This document shows positions 54,024 through 62,745 of a DNA stretch of 64,000 nt, one piece after another. Under the pieces are notes generated by a model, which was not told the origin of the DNA, searched no databases, and worked only from the letters and a program-made list of their open reading frames with translations. Within the stretch, counting starts at the first letter, position 1, and each line of letters opens with the position of its first letter. The DNA is from Alphaproteobacteria bacterium (GTDB taxonomy: Bacteria > Pseudomonadota > Alphaproteobacteria > SMXP01), in contig JANQPV010000064.1 of the NCBI GenBank assembly GCA_028285305.1, forward strand, positions 1 through 64,000, read 5' to 3'. A program made the position numbers and the translations under genes.

Positions 54024-54863
54024 ATGACAGATTCATTGGAGGGTTCAGTTGCGGTCCATTACGGGCGGAAAGACCTTACTGAGACGATACTGGGCGCACT
54101 TGAAGCCTCAGGCGCGGATATTGAGACGCTGTCGATAGAGGCTCTGGGTCCGGTGGACGAGTTTCATACCGCCGGCAAGGCGGCCACAAGCGAACTCTTC
54201 GGCATGATGCCCTTGCGGCCCGACATGCACATTCTTGATATCGGCTGCGGCATCGGAGGCACGGCTCGCACTCTGGCCAGCGGGTACGGATGCTCCGTAA
54301 GCGGTATCGACCTAACGCCGGAGTTCATCGAGACCGCGAAGGCACTGACTACACGGACGGGTTTGGCGGGCCAATGCAGCTTTCAGGTGGCCAGCGCTCT
54401 CAACCTCCCCTTTGAAGACGGCACCTTTGATGGTGCAATCACGCTACACGTTGCAATGAACATAGAGGACCGGGATACTCTTTATACTGAGGCCGCACGT
54501 GTCTTGAGGCCAGGCGGCGCTTTTGGGATCTTTGACGTCATGAAAGGGCCAACATCGGGAATGACCTACCCCGTGCCTTGGGCGGAAACGGAAGAGACAA
54601 GTTTCTTGAAGTCCCGCGATAAAACGGCGAACCACTTGGACCGGGCCGGGTTTGACATCACGGCGGAGAAAAACTTGCTCGAGTTCGCGATCGAATTCTT
54701 CGAGGCGAATGCCAAACGCGCGGCGGAAGGCGGGCCGCCTCACATCGGCTTGCACCTGTTGATGGGCGACAGTGCGCCGCAAAAATTCGCCAACTATCTT
54801 CAGGCGGCCAAAGCCCACCAGATTGAGCCGTTGATTTTGATCTGTGAGAAGCGCACCAGTTAG
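54024..54863 (+). CDS. Class I SAM-dependent methyltransferase
   Basis: 279 residues from ATG 54024; a 52-codon upstream extension looks non-coding. Motif I HILDIGCGIGGTARTLA, then GIDLTPEFIETAKAL and FDGAITLHVAMNIEDRDTLYTEAARVLRPGG. It resembles small-molecule methyltransferases of the UbiE/sarcosine type; substrate unknown. Converges with the cytochrome b561 gene, 5 bases apart. Confidence 0.9.
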   Translation: MTDSLEGSVAVHYGRKDLTETILGALEASGADIETLSIEALGPVDEFHTAGKAATSELFGMMPLRPDMHILDIGCGIGGTARTLASGYGCSVSGIDLTPEFIETAKALTTRTGLAGQCSFQVASALNLPFEDGTFDGAITLHVAMNIEDRDTLYTEAARVLRPGGAFGIFDVMKGPTSGMTYPVPWAETEETSFLKSRDKTANHLDRAGFDITAEKNLLEFAIEFFEANAKRAAEGGPPHIGLHLLMGDSAPQKFANYLQAAKAHQIEPLILICEKRTS

Positions 54864-54868
54864 CTTTT

Positions 54869-55417
54869 CTATTTCCCTCCGACCGGCAACATCCGCCAAA
54901 TGAGCCCATTGCGGCGGACAAAATGATGATGAAGGGCGGCGAGCACGTGAACAATCCAAAGCACCATAATGATGTCGCTCGACAGACCGTGTACGGAGTT
55001 TAAGGTCGATGCGAGCTCTGCATTATCGCTAAGCCAGCCGGACACGTCCAAGGCGCCGAACAGGCGGACTGGATAGTCAACGAGACCCGCTAAGACGAAG
55101 CCAATCGCGGGCGCGAGCAAAAACAGAACATAAAAGCCATTGTGAACAAGAGACGCGACACGGGGCTGCCAAGACCAATCGCTCGTCAACTTTTCCGGCC
55201 GCGGGCGAGCCAACCGCCACGCATATCGAACGACGCCCAGGACGAGCACCAGGGCGCCGAGGCCCGCATGCAGTTCCACCTTGGCCGCTTTTTGTTCGAC
55301 GGAAAGGTCGTGAAACCCACTGAAGAACATGAGGTAGAATAAGATTCCCGCCATCGCCCAATGCAAAAGCTGAGCAACGAAATCATACCGCTTCGGTGAA
55401 ACACCGTTTGCTGTCAT
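54869..55417 (-). CDS. Cytochrome b561
   Basis: 182 residues with four membrane helices and paired heme-ligand histidines: QLLHWAMAG (helix 1), KVELHAGLGAL (helix 2), NSVHGLSSDIIM and HVLAALHHHFVRR (helices 3-4). This is the bacterial CybB type, which passes electrons from quinol in the inner membrane, often relieving superoxide. Two tandem hairpins lie in its leader. Confidence 0.9.
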   Translation of the reverse strand: MTANGVSPKRYDFVAQLLHWAMAGILFYLMFFSGFHDLSVEQKAAKVELHAGLGALVLVLGVVRYAWRLARPRPEKLTSDWSWQPRVASLVHNGFYVLFLLAPAIGFVLAGLVDYPVRLFGALDVSGWLSDNAELASTLNSVHGLSSDIIMVLWIVHVLAALHHHFVRRNGLIWRMLPVGGK

Positions 55418-55432
55418 TGAATTCCTCCCTTG

Positions 55433-55477
55433 GTCTCCGCACGCAGAGACGCATTCTTGGGGCGAAGCAGCCCCAAG
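55433..55477 (-). promoter_or_regulatory. Tandem hairpins in the cytochrome b561 leader
   Basis: CTTGGGGC-N6-GCCCCAAG (55456-55477, perfect 8-bp stem) and GTCTC-N8-GAGAC (55433-55450), between the likely promoter and the GGGAGG ribosome site of the b561 gene. Could be an attenuator or other mRNA structure; no T-run follows on the minus strand. Confidence 0.35.
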
Positions 55478-55650
55478 CTGGTTTCTTCAATGCCTTTTCC
55501 CGTCAATCCCCGATAGGCAAATTGATATCAGTCTTTTTACGGAATGACAAATCGCAACGTTATCACATTGCCCGCGCCCATTGCTGATAGTGCCTCGCAA
55601 TAACAACTTAATCCGTTGTCAGACAAAATGCTTTTCGCTACAAAGCGCTC

Positions 55651-56850
55651 ATGCAGCGCGGGGCACTTCATAGAGCGGTATCGCTTGGCTTGTTGAGCGT
55701 TTTGGTTTCGCCGAATGGTCCGGCGCGGGCCGACCCGATCGACGGCGTGGCGTTCGATATCGTCTATACGGGCGAGGTTTTGACGAACCTGACCGGCGGT
55801 GTTTCCACAGGTACGCGCTATCTCGACAATCTTGATGTGACCTTGGAGGTCGATACCCAGGAAGCGGCTGGTTTTGCTGGCGGCACCCTGTTCCTTTATG
55901 GCCTTTACAACAACGACAACTCCTTGACCGATGAGATCGTTGGCGACGCGCAAGTTGTCAGCAATATCGACACCATCAATGCCTGGCGGCTTTACGAAGC
56001 TTGGTATGAGCACGCATTTCTTACCGGTCGGCTGACGGCAAAGGTCGGGCTCTACGACCTCAATTCTGAATTCGATGTGAACGAAACGGGCAGCCTCTTT
56101 GTCAACAGCTCTCACGGGATCGGGGCGGAGTTTGCTCAATCGGGGTTGAACGGTCCTTCAATCTTTCCGGTGACCAGTTTGGCGGGACGGATTCAATGGC
56201 GCGTGGCGGAGATGTTCACACTGCGCGGCGCCGTCCTGGAAGCGACCCCTGGCGATCCAGACCGGCCGCGGCGGACCACCATCGACTTCGACGATAATGA
56301 AGGCGTTCTGAGCGTTCTTGAGGGCGAGTGGGCCGGCGAGAACGCCGCCCGAGCCATCTTGGGGTATTGGCGATACTCCGCTGAATTCGAAACGGTGAGC
56401 ACCGGTTCCCTAGAGAGAGGTAATGACGGCGTGTACGGATTGGTCGAAGGTCCCCTTTGGAGCTCCGGCGAAGCCGGGCCTGAAGTCCGGGGCTTCTTGC
56501 GGGCGGGCGTAGCCGACGAGGAAATTAATCAGCTCAGTCACTATATCGGGTCAGGGTTGGTTTTGGATGGCTTTGTGCCTGGCCGGGACGACCAGATCGG
56601 GCTTGCCGTGGCCTTTGCCCGAAACGGAGATCCCTTTCGCCGGGCAGCCTCCCGCGACGGCTCGCCTGTCACCCGCGCCGAAACAAACATTGAGCTCACC
56701 TACCGCGCCCAGATCACCGAGTGGCTGGCCCTGCAACCCAACTTTCAATATATCTTCGATCCGGGTACGGACCCTACCCTCGACAGCGCTTTCGTGGCCG
56801 GCGTGCGGTTTGAAGTGGCGCCGCTGAACTTCCCTTCTAGTCTGCGCTGA
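55651..56850 (+). CDS. OprB-like carbohydrate porin
   Basis: 399 residues. A signal sequence ending near PARA is followed by alternating beta-strand sequence with OprB-family traits: FDIVYTGEVLTNLTGG, NAWRLYEAWYEHAF, KVGLYDLNSEFDVNETGSLFVNSSHG, and a C-terminal beta signal around FVAGVRFEVAPLNF. OprB porins pass sugars and other small solutes across the outer membrane. No sugar transporter adjoins it. Confidence 0.87.
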   Translation: MQRGALHRAVSLGLLSVLVSPNGPARADPIDGVAFDIVYTGEVLTNLTGGVSTGTRYLDNLDVTLEVDTQEAAGFAGGTLFLYGLYNNDNSLTDEIVGDAQVVSNIDTINAWRLYEAWYEHAFLTGRLTAKVGLYDLNSEFDVNETGSLFVNSSHGIGAEFAQSGLNGPSIFPVTSLAGRIQWRVAEMFTLRGAVLEATPGDPDRPRRTTIDFDDNEGVLSVLEGEWAGENAARAILGYWRYSAEFETVSTGSLERGNDGVYGLVEGPLWSSGEAGPEVRGFLRAGVADEEINQLSHYIGSGLVLDGFVPGRDDQIGLAVAFARNGDPFRRAASRDGSPVTRAETNIELTYRAQITEWLALQPNFQYIFDPGTDPTLDSAFVAGVRFEVAPLNFPSSLR

Positions 56851-56937
56851 AGAGCCTGGCTCTACAAGAGAAGGCACGGTGCTCCGCGACAATGAGTCGG
56901 AAGAACAATCTTAAAGGCTTTCCTCTAAGCTGCCCAC

Positions 56938-57438
56938 ATGCCTACTCTCCCAAGATCTCTCGCCGGCATAGAGTTCGGCCCCCGTAGCTTCCGCCTGGCC
57001 ATTGCTGCGGAGATCACGCTCGGCTTTTGTCTGATGCTGATGGTTGAAATCGCCATGCCCAGCTATTGGGTGCAGGCGGTGACAAAACCGCCGCCCGTTG
57101 GACAGTACGGCGACCCGTTCACGATCATCTTTTTGATCGCGCCGCTTGTGGCTGTGCTCGCTCTGCTCTTTGTCACCGTGTGCCTCTATTTCTTTGTGTC
57201 GTGGGCTCGGTATGCCAATGCGGTATTGTGGATCGCCGCAGTCCCGGTCTCTGCCTACGTTCACTATGAAAACCACGCCTTCTATCCGGAGCTGGCGGAT
57301 CTCAATTGGATCATCGACATCTTGTCGAACCTCTTCTGGGCGTCGGCTCTCTTCGTTCTGGCTCTGTCTTATTCCGGGAGAACGTCGGAGCACTTTCGCT
57401 CCGAACACGAAGGATCTGTCATCTCGATTTCGTCGTAG
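56938..57438 (+). CDS. Four-helix membrane protein, unknown
   Basis: 166 residues with about four hydrophobic segments (ITLGFCLMLMVEIAMPSYWV; IIFLIAPLVAVLALLFVTVCLYFFV; AVLWIAAVPVSAYVHY; ILSNLFWASALFVLALSYSG). No recognised domain. The ATG at 56938 is the only early start. Position between the porin and the DUF2145-like gene gives no function. Confidence 0.65.
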   Translation: MPTLPRSLAGIEFGPRSFRLAIAAEITLGFCLMLMVEIAMPSYWVQAVTKPPPVGQYGDPFTIIFLIAPLVAVLALLFVTVCLYFFVSWARYANAVLWIAAVPVSAYVHYENHAFYPELADLNWIIDILSNLFWASALFVLALSYSGRTSEHFRSEHEGSVISISS

Positions 57439-57624
57439 ACCTGTCCCAAAGCGAAGCGTCAAAACGCCGTGAAAAATACGGGGTCGTCTGTCAAAAGAGC
57501 GCCAATCCCCCATTGACGCGTTGCATCCGCGGCGCGCTTTCCCATTCTCTGACCAGAATGCGGCCCACCGTGTGCGCATTCCTTTGACGCGCGCCAGCGC
57601 AGCCTCAATTGGAGACGAAAGCCA

Positions 57625-59115
57625 ATGTTTGTACGAGTACGCCTTATTGCCCCTTGCCGAGTATTCATCGCTGCCTTTGCGGCCTTGTTGTTCATGTCAT
57701 CCCCAAGCGCTGCGGACCTCGGCGAGGCCTCCACCTCGTCGTTTTATTCAGTTGCGGTCCCGGTTGTGGTATCCGGCATTGCCTCAGCGATCGCCTCCCA
57801 CGAACTCGGCGAGTTCTCGCAAGAGGACTTCGATGAAAGCGTCGAAGCCTTGGCCCAGAGCGTTGACTCCTCACTTGCGGCGTCCCAGGGAGCCGGAACG
57901 GCAAGCGCGGTTGTTGCCGGCGGGATCTCCGGCGTGATCGCCGGCATTTATGATATTTCGACAAGCGGTTCAGAAGATCTTGCCGTCGTCCATGTGCGGT
58001 TTACGACGCCCGCTTCCGCCACCCGGCCCGCCGAAGATGTGATCCTGGAAATCGTTCTCCCCCGTGCTCAAATCCAGGACTTCGGGGCCAAGACCGGCGA
58101 CCCTCTCGACACGCACACCATCGTTCATCGGAAAGACCGAAGGGTCCTTGGATTCGTGGTCGGGCACAAAGACCGGGCCTTCTTCCGGTTAGTGACAAAG
58201 GCGGGCCGAATACTCATGGTCCCGGCGCGAACAATCTCGCCGGTTTCAAGGCTCGACTTCCGTACAAAAGTCTTTGTCCGGAGCCATGACCGCTATCATC
58301 GTGAGTGCCGACGGCCTGAGAAAGCCTCAAAAAACGAACGGCGCGGCTTCATAGATCCACGTACGTTAACACAGCAAGGCCAGCTCGCGGCAGATGTTGT
58401 CGTGGCCCTAGAGGACCTCTATCAAACGCGCAAAACGTCGAAGGCGGTAGTTGGTCGAAGCGGCACTTTCCGGGAAAAGCACCCAATGGAGTATATCCAT
58501 GCAGGCCTCTTCACGCGAGGCGCGAACGGGGAATGGTCCGTTCAAGAGCTCTTGGAGTGCGCAGCCGTTTCACAGGTTCAACAAAGAGGCGCTTGGGATT
58601 TCTTTGTTGCCCGGGCCTCCTTTCTGCGGGCCGTGATCGCGCCTATTAATGACGCCGCTTTGAGAAACAATGAGATCTTTTCGGACAGCATGTATCGAGC
58701 CATGCACAACCCGAATTACAATATCATCAGCAACCCGCACAATGTCGATTATCAGAATTCGAATGAATGGATTCTGGATCTCCTTGCGTTCGCACGATCC
58801 GAAAAGATGACCGGTGGCCTGACATGTTCGTCAGCACGCCTGGCTCGAAGCCATGTCACCGTAAAGCGCAGCCAAGCCAAGGTTCAGCTTCGGCGCGACG
58901 ACTATTTGGGTGAGCTTGTGGCCTTGGGATCCGGCGAGAAACTGTTCGCCGCCGTCTCAACGCGGGGCACTCTGGACGATCATGTCAACTGCGACGGCTC
59001 TCTCCGCACCATCAACCGCAACGGGCGCCGTATCGTAACGGTGAAATCTCTCATTGAGTATATGCAGCGTACACAGATCACTTCGCCGGAACTGATCCGG
59101 ACTTTCGCGCGCTAG
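57625..59115 (+). CDS. Exported protein with DUF2145-like C-terminal domain
   Basis: 496 residues; GGAGA ribosome site. Signal peptide (RVFIAAFAALLFMSSPSAAD). Residues about 25-120 are Ala/Gly/Ser-rich with two hydrophobic stretches; 120-280 form a basic beta-rich region. From about 285 on, MEYIHAGLFTRGANGEWSVQELL, YNIISNPHNVDYQNSNEWILDLLAFA and the C-terminal IVTVKSLIEYMQ match my memory of DUF2145 proteins, exported proteins of unknown function. The long N-terminal part is unusual for that family. The flagellar flhB gene converges 11 bases downstream. Confidence 0.65.
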   Translation: MFVRVRLIAPCRVFIAAFAALLFMSSPSAADLGEASTSSFYSVAVPVVVSGIASAIASHELGEFSQEDFDESVEALAQSVDSSLAASQGAGTASAVVAGGISGVIAGIYDISTSGSEDLAVVHVRFTTPASATRPAEDVILEIVLPRAQIQDFGAKTGDPLDTHTIVHRKDRRVLGFVVGHKDRAFFRLVTKAGRILMVPARTISPVSRLDFRTKVFVRSHDRYHRECRRPEKASKNERRGFIDPRTLTQQGQLAADVVVALEDLYQTRKTSKAVVGRSGTFREKHPMEYIHAGLFTRGANGEWSVQELLECAAVSQVQQRGAWDFFVARASFLRAVIAPINDAALRNNEIFSDSMYRAMHNPNYNIISNPHNVDYQNSNEWILDLLAFARSEKMTGGLTCSSARLARSHVTVKRSQAKVQLRRDDYLGELVALGSGEKLFAAVSTRGTLDDHVNCDGSLRTINRNGRRIVTVKSLIEYMQRTQITSPELIRTFAR

Positions 59116-59126
59116 ACAGCGAGGCG

Positions 59127-60194
59127 CTACCGGGCTCCGCTCTGACGCATGACAAAGCTGATCACTTCGGCGACGGCCTGATAGTGCTCGGGAGGGATTT
59201 CGTCGTCGACCTCCATCGTCTGATAAAGGCCGCGGGCCAGTGGCGGGTTCTCGACGATGGGAACGCCGTTTTCTTCTGCGAGCGAACGAATCCGGTGGGC
59301 AACCAGATCGGCCCCTTTTGCCACGCAGGTGGGCGCGTTCATTTCGCCGTGCTGATATTTGAGCGCCACGGCAAAGTGAGTTGGGTTGGTGATCACGACA
59401 CTCGCACTCGGCACTTCAGCCATCATCCGCTTGCGGCCTTTCTCCGCACGGATCTGGCGGAGTTTCGCCTTGACGGTCGGGTCGCCTTCCAATTGCTTGT
59501 GCTCGTCTTTTACCTCTTGCTTGGTCATGCGCAGTTTTTTGCGGTGATCGAATTTCTGATAGATGAGATCCAGGATGGCAACGAGCGTGAGGACCGCCAG
59601 GATGCCCAGCATCAGCTCTATCGTCAAAGAACGGACAAACGGGAAAAAGTGCACCAAGTCGAGCTGCAACGTGCCTCCGAGCTTATCCCTTTGGGGCCAC
59701 AAAACAAAACACGCAACGCCCGTTACGATCACCAATTTCGCAAGGCCCTTGGCGAAATTGACGAGAGCACTCATGCCGAAGACGCGCTTGACCCCCTTGA
59801 TCGGATTGATCTTGTCGAGCTTGGGATTGATCTTTTCCGCAGTCAGGAGGGGGGGATGTTGGATGAGGTTGGACAGTACGCCAACAATAATGAGGGCGAA
59901 GAAGACGGGCCAAAGTACCGAGATAAACATGTACGTCAGGTCACGGGTGAGCTCCGGCAAGTGCGCAAGATCTTCAGCAAGGATATGAGGGCGGGCCAAA
60001 AAAGGCGTCATCGACTCAATCACTTGGCTTGCCATGGGGCCGCTATAAAAAATCAAAAGGAGCGTGCCGGCACCTAGAATAAACCAGCTGGGAATTTCCT
60101 GGCTTTTGGGAACGTCACCTTTCTTCAGCGCGTCCTGGAGCTTCTTCGCGGTCGGCTCTTCTGTCTTTTGACTCTCATCAGGGGTTTCGGACAT
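59127..60194 (-). CDS. flhB: Flagellar export protein FlhB
   Basis: 355 residues. Hydrophilic start (SETPDESQKTEEPTAKKLQDALKKGDVPKSQEI), four membrane helices, and a cytosolic domain with the self-cleaving N-P-T-H at 270-273 (VITNPTHFAVALKYQ). FlhB switches the flagellar type III exporter from rod/hook to filament substrates. Last gene of the flgB-flgC-fliE-fliQ-fliR-flhB operon, 9 bases after fliR. Confidence 0.97.
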   Translation of the reverse strand: MSETPDESQKTEEPTAKKLQDALKKGDVPKSQEIPSWFILGAGTLLLIFYSGPMASQVIESMTPFLARPHILAEDLAHLPELTRDLTYMFISVLWPVFFALIIVGVLSNLIQHPPLLTAEKINPKLDKINPIKGVKRVFGMSALVNFAKGLAKLVIVTGVACFVLWPQRDKLGGTLQLDLVHFFPFVRSLTIELMLGILAVLTLVAILDLIYQKFDHRKKLRMTKQEVKDEHKQLEGDPTVKAKLRQIRAEKGRKRMMAEVPSASVVITNPTHFAVALKYQHGEMNAPTCVAKGADLVAHRIRSLAEENGVPIVENPPLARGLYQTMEVDDEIPPEHYQAVAEVISFVMRQSGAR

Positions 60195-60203
60195 CGGCGC
60201 CCC

Positions 60204-60971
60204 TCACAAAAACTGACGCAGATGGGCTTCCATCCGATCGACGAAGAGCATCATCATGCTGCTGATCACCAACATGAGGACGATGAAGCCAACGGTTATG
60301 TTTGCCGGCATGATCACGAAGAATATCTGAATCTGCGGGATCAGTTTTGCGATCACACCGGCTGCGACGTAAACGATGAGACCGGAAACCATGAATGGAA
60401 CCGCCAACTGAACGCCTAAGACAAACGATTGCGAAACAGTGGCAACGATATGGTCCGTAATTTGCGCGATAGGATACTCAGCCCCCGGCGCAAACAGGTC
60501 GTAAGATTGCGCCATTGATGCCAGCATGAGATGGTGAAGATCCGCCGCGAAGATGAGCGTCACGCCCGTCAGAGAGAGGAATGCACCGGTCACCGCTCCT
60601 TGAGAGTCTTGGCTCGGATCAAAATTCTGCGCGAACGCCAGCGCCGTCTGAAAAGCGATAAGGGTACCCGCCACTTGCAAGGCGGTAAAGATGATGCGGG
60701 CCGACATTCCGATGATGAGACCGATGACCATTTCCCAGATGAAGACAACGGCAAGGCCCAAAGGTGAGCCGGGAATGGACGCAAATATCTCTTGCACCAC
60801 AGGCATCATGAGAGCACTGACTGCGAGTGCAAGAATAAGGCGGACGCGCACCGGAATGCCATTGGCACCAAAGCCCGGCAAGACCATAAACATGGTTCCC
60901 AGCCGCGCAAAAATCATCATAAAGACGAAAACCTGTTGGCTGAGGAAAGGGGCGTCAAAGGTATAGGTCAT
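60204..60971 (-). CDS. fliR: Flagellar export protein FliR
   Basis: 255 residues, about six membrane helices (FVFMMIFARLGTMFMVLPGFGANGIPVRVRLILALAVSALM at the start). Forms the FliPQR export gate in the basal body. It lies between fliQ (15-base gap) and flhB (9-base gap), in the usual order. Confidence 0.97.
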   Translation of the reverse strand: MTYTFDAPFLSQQVFVFMMIFARLGTMFMVLPGFGANGIPVRVRLILALAVSALMMPVVQEIFASIPGSPLGLAVVFIWEMVIGLIIGMSARIIFTALQVAGTLIAFQTALAFAQNFDPSQDSQGAVTGAFLSLTGVTLIFAADLHHLMLASMAQSYDLFAPGAEYPIAQITDHIVATVSQSFVLGVQLAVPFMVSGLIVYVAAGVIAKLIPQIQIFFVIMPANITVGFIVLMLVISSMMMLFVDRMEAHLRQFL

Positions 60972-60986
60972 GGCCCGCCCGGATGG

Positions 60987-61250
60987 TTACAATCCCGCTA
61001 TGCGGGCCGAAATCCGATCCATGAAGGCGCCCATCGTCAATCCCATGAACGGCATCAAAAACAGAAGCGAAAAGAAGATCGCGATGATCTTCGGAACGAA
61101 GACAAGCGTCATTTCCTGGATCTGAGTCAAGGCCTGGAAAAGCGCAATCGTCAGCCCTACCCCCAACGCAATCATCATGACCGGCGTGGATGTTTTGAGC
61201 AATACCCAGATCGCATCACGTGCAATGTCGAGAACTTCGGCGGGACCCAT
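60987..61250 (-). CDS. fliQ: Flagellar export protein FliQ
   Basis: 87 residues from ATG 61250 (a TTG two codons earlier is possible). Two membrane helices (IWVLLKTSTPVMMIALGVGLTIALFQALTQIQEMTLVFVPKIIAIFFSLLFLMPF). Part of the FliPQR gate. Two hairpins occupy the gap to fliE. Confidence 0.96.
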   Translation of the reverse strand: MGPAEVLDIARDAIWVLLKTSTPVMMIALGVGLTIALFQALTQIQEMTLVFVPKIIAIFFSLLFLMPFMGLTMGAFMDRISARIAGL

Positions 61251-61271
61251 GTGCAAAACTTTCTGTTGCAG

Positions 61272-61315
61272 GACTTACATTCTGTAAGTCGGGTTATATG
61301 CCCTAAATAGGCATA
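61272..61315 (-). promoter_or_regulatory. Two hairpins between fliE and fliQ
   Basis: GACTTACA-TTC-TGTAAGTC (61272-61290) is a perfect 8-3-8 palindrome; TATGCC-N7-GGCATA (61297-61315) overlaps the fliE stop. No T-run follows. Could be a processing or attenuation element that sets the ratio of basal-body to export-gate proteins. Confidence 0.45.
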
Positions 61316-61617
61316 CGGATGATACTGTCGTAGGCTTGGATAACCTTGTCGCGAACCGCCACAACCGTTTCAAGGGTCGCCTCAGCCGCCGATATAGCGG
61401 TGACAACATCAATGACATCGGCTTCGTTCGACAAAGACGCGCTCGAGAGCGCCTCGCTTTTTTTGCCGGTTTCGATGGCATCTTCCACCATGCCAGACAG
61501 CATATCGCCAAACGAATTGTCCTTAATCTTGGCTTCGCCCGCGACAGGCGATTGCCCTTCGGTTGGAACGCCGGCGCCGGCGTAGGCCCGGCTGGCGATC
61601 AAAGAGTCTACAGACAT
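61303..61617 (-). CDS. fliE: Flagellar MS-ring/rod adaptor FliE
   Basis: 104 residues. NSFGDMLSGMVEDAIETGKKSE and DVIDVVTAISAAEATLETVVAVRDKVIQAYDSIIRMPI (C-terminal FliE signature). Joins the MS ring to the rod. In operon with flgC, 39 bases upstream. Confidence 0.94.
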   Translation of the reverse strand: MSVDSLIASRAYAGAGVPTEGQSPVAGEAKIKDNSFGDMLSGMVEDAIETGKKSEALSSASLSNEADVIDVVTAISAAEATLETVVAVRDKVIQAYDSIIRMPI

Positions 61618-61656
61618 GTCATTCTCCCAACATGGCGGCCCGGATTGCCGGGCTCA

Positions 61657-62061
61657 TTAGGCCAGAAGGCCGATTACGCTCGTCATCATTCGGCGGCTTG
61701 TTTGAATCACATTCAGATTGGCTTCAAACGCGCGCTGCGCTTCGCGCATATCCATGCTCTCAATGAGCGTGGTCACATTCGACTGCAATATATAGCCGTC
61801 TTCATCCGCAAGCGGATGGCCCGGTTCGAATTTTTTGCCGAAGTCGGACTTGTCCAACTCCGTGTCCTGCATCGTCACAAGCCTGGCACCGAGCGCGCGG
61901 TCATACTCCGACGTAAATGTTGGAATCTGCCGACGATACGGCTCATCGCCATTGGCCGCAGTGGAACCTGCATTCGCGATGTTCTCGGAAATAACACGCA
62001 TGCGGGCGTTTTGAGCCTTCATGCCTGCGGCGGCGACAATCATCGACGTCATCATATCCAT
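61657..62061 (-). CDS. flgC: Flagellar rod protein FlgC
   Basis: 134 residues. N-terminal MKAQNARMRVISENIANAGST and C-terminal IESMDMREAQRAFEANLNVIQTSRRM are the paired helices of axial rod proteins. Exported by the flagellar type III system. 16 bases downstream of flgB. Confidence 0.96.
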   Translation of the reverse strand: MDMMTSMIVAAAGMKAQNARMRVISENIANAGSTAANGDEPYRRQIPTFTSEYDRALGARLVTMQDTELDKSDFGKKFEPGHPLADEDGYILQSNVTTLIESMDMREAQRAFEANLNVIQTSRRMMTSVIGLLA

Positions 62062-62077
62062 TGGTCACGCCTCCTCG

Positions 62078-62488
62078 TTACTGGCTGTTGGAGACGGCGC
62101 GGCGCACCATCGCCATACTCTTCTTGTACAGACTGACTGCGGTGTCGAACTCCATTTGGTTCTGTGCCACCTTCATCATCTGCTCTTCCAAAACGACGTT
62201 GTTGCCGTTTGGTAGCGATTCCCAGAACTGTTCATCCTCCATAACTTTCACGCCCGGCAGACCGCGATCCCGGATGGTCAAGTGGCCTCGTTGCGTTTGG
62301 CGCAATTCACTTGGGTCTGTCCGATTTGCGCGTCCCACAAGAGTGGAAAACTGAAAGGGTTCGAGTTCTTTTGCTTTGTATCGCGGTGTTTGCGCGTTTG
62401 CGACGTTGTCGGACAGGACGCGCTGGCGAGCACCCAACCACTGCATTTTTCCGCGCAAAGCATTTAGAAACGGAATTTGTTCAAGCAT
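62078..62488 (-). CDS. flgB: Flagellar rod protein FlgB
   Basis: 136 residues from ATG 62488 (a TTG at 62494 also fits). Rod-protein motif RQRVLSDNVANAQTPRYKAKEL and C-terminal MKVAQNQMEFDTAVSLYKKSMAMVRRAV. First gene of the flagellar operon; a CtrA-type box lies 58 bases upstream. Confidence 0.96.
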   Translation of the reverse strand: MLEQIPFLNALRGKMQWLGARQRVLSDNVANAQTPRYKAKELEPFQFSTLVGRANRTDPSELRQTQRGHLTIRDRGLPGVKVMEDEQFWESLPNGNNVVLEEQMMKVAQNQMEFDTAVSLYKKSMAMVRRAVSNSQ

Positions 62489-62545
62489 ACGCAAACAGAC
62501 GCCTTACGATACGACTACAATTTTATTGATTTTGAATGGCCCGGG

Positions 62546-62560
62546 TTAACGTCCGTTTAA
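62546..62560. promoter_or_regulatory. Perfect CtrA-type box between flgB and fliO
   Basis: TTAACGTCCGTTTAA matches TTAA-N7-TTAA. It sits 58 bases from the flgB ATG and 186 from the fliO ATG in the divergent promoter region. In Caulobacter, early flagellar operons have such boxes overlapping the -35. No sigma-54 site (GG-N10-GC) was found here. Confidence 0.75.
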
Positions 62561-62745
62561 ATCTTGGACAGAATCTCTCGCTTGCCCCCGACGCCGTTCT
62601 CCCCTGTTGTGCACTGATGTCTCTTTCCGGCGCCTTTGTTCGCTTCCGAATTATTGTGTTTCATATTTGGACGTCCAATTCACATCCACTTAACCAAACA
62701 GGCGTAAAAATAGAGAAAACGAAAACCATAAATACGAGTGGGGTT

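Noticed and set aside
62495-62745. Sigma-54 promoter for the flagellar operons
   Set aside because: No TGGCAC-N5-TTGC with GG and GC at the needed spacing was found.
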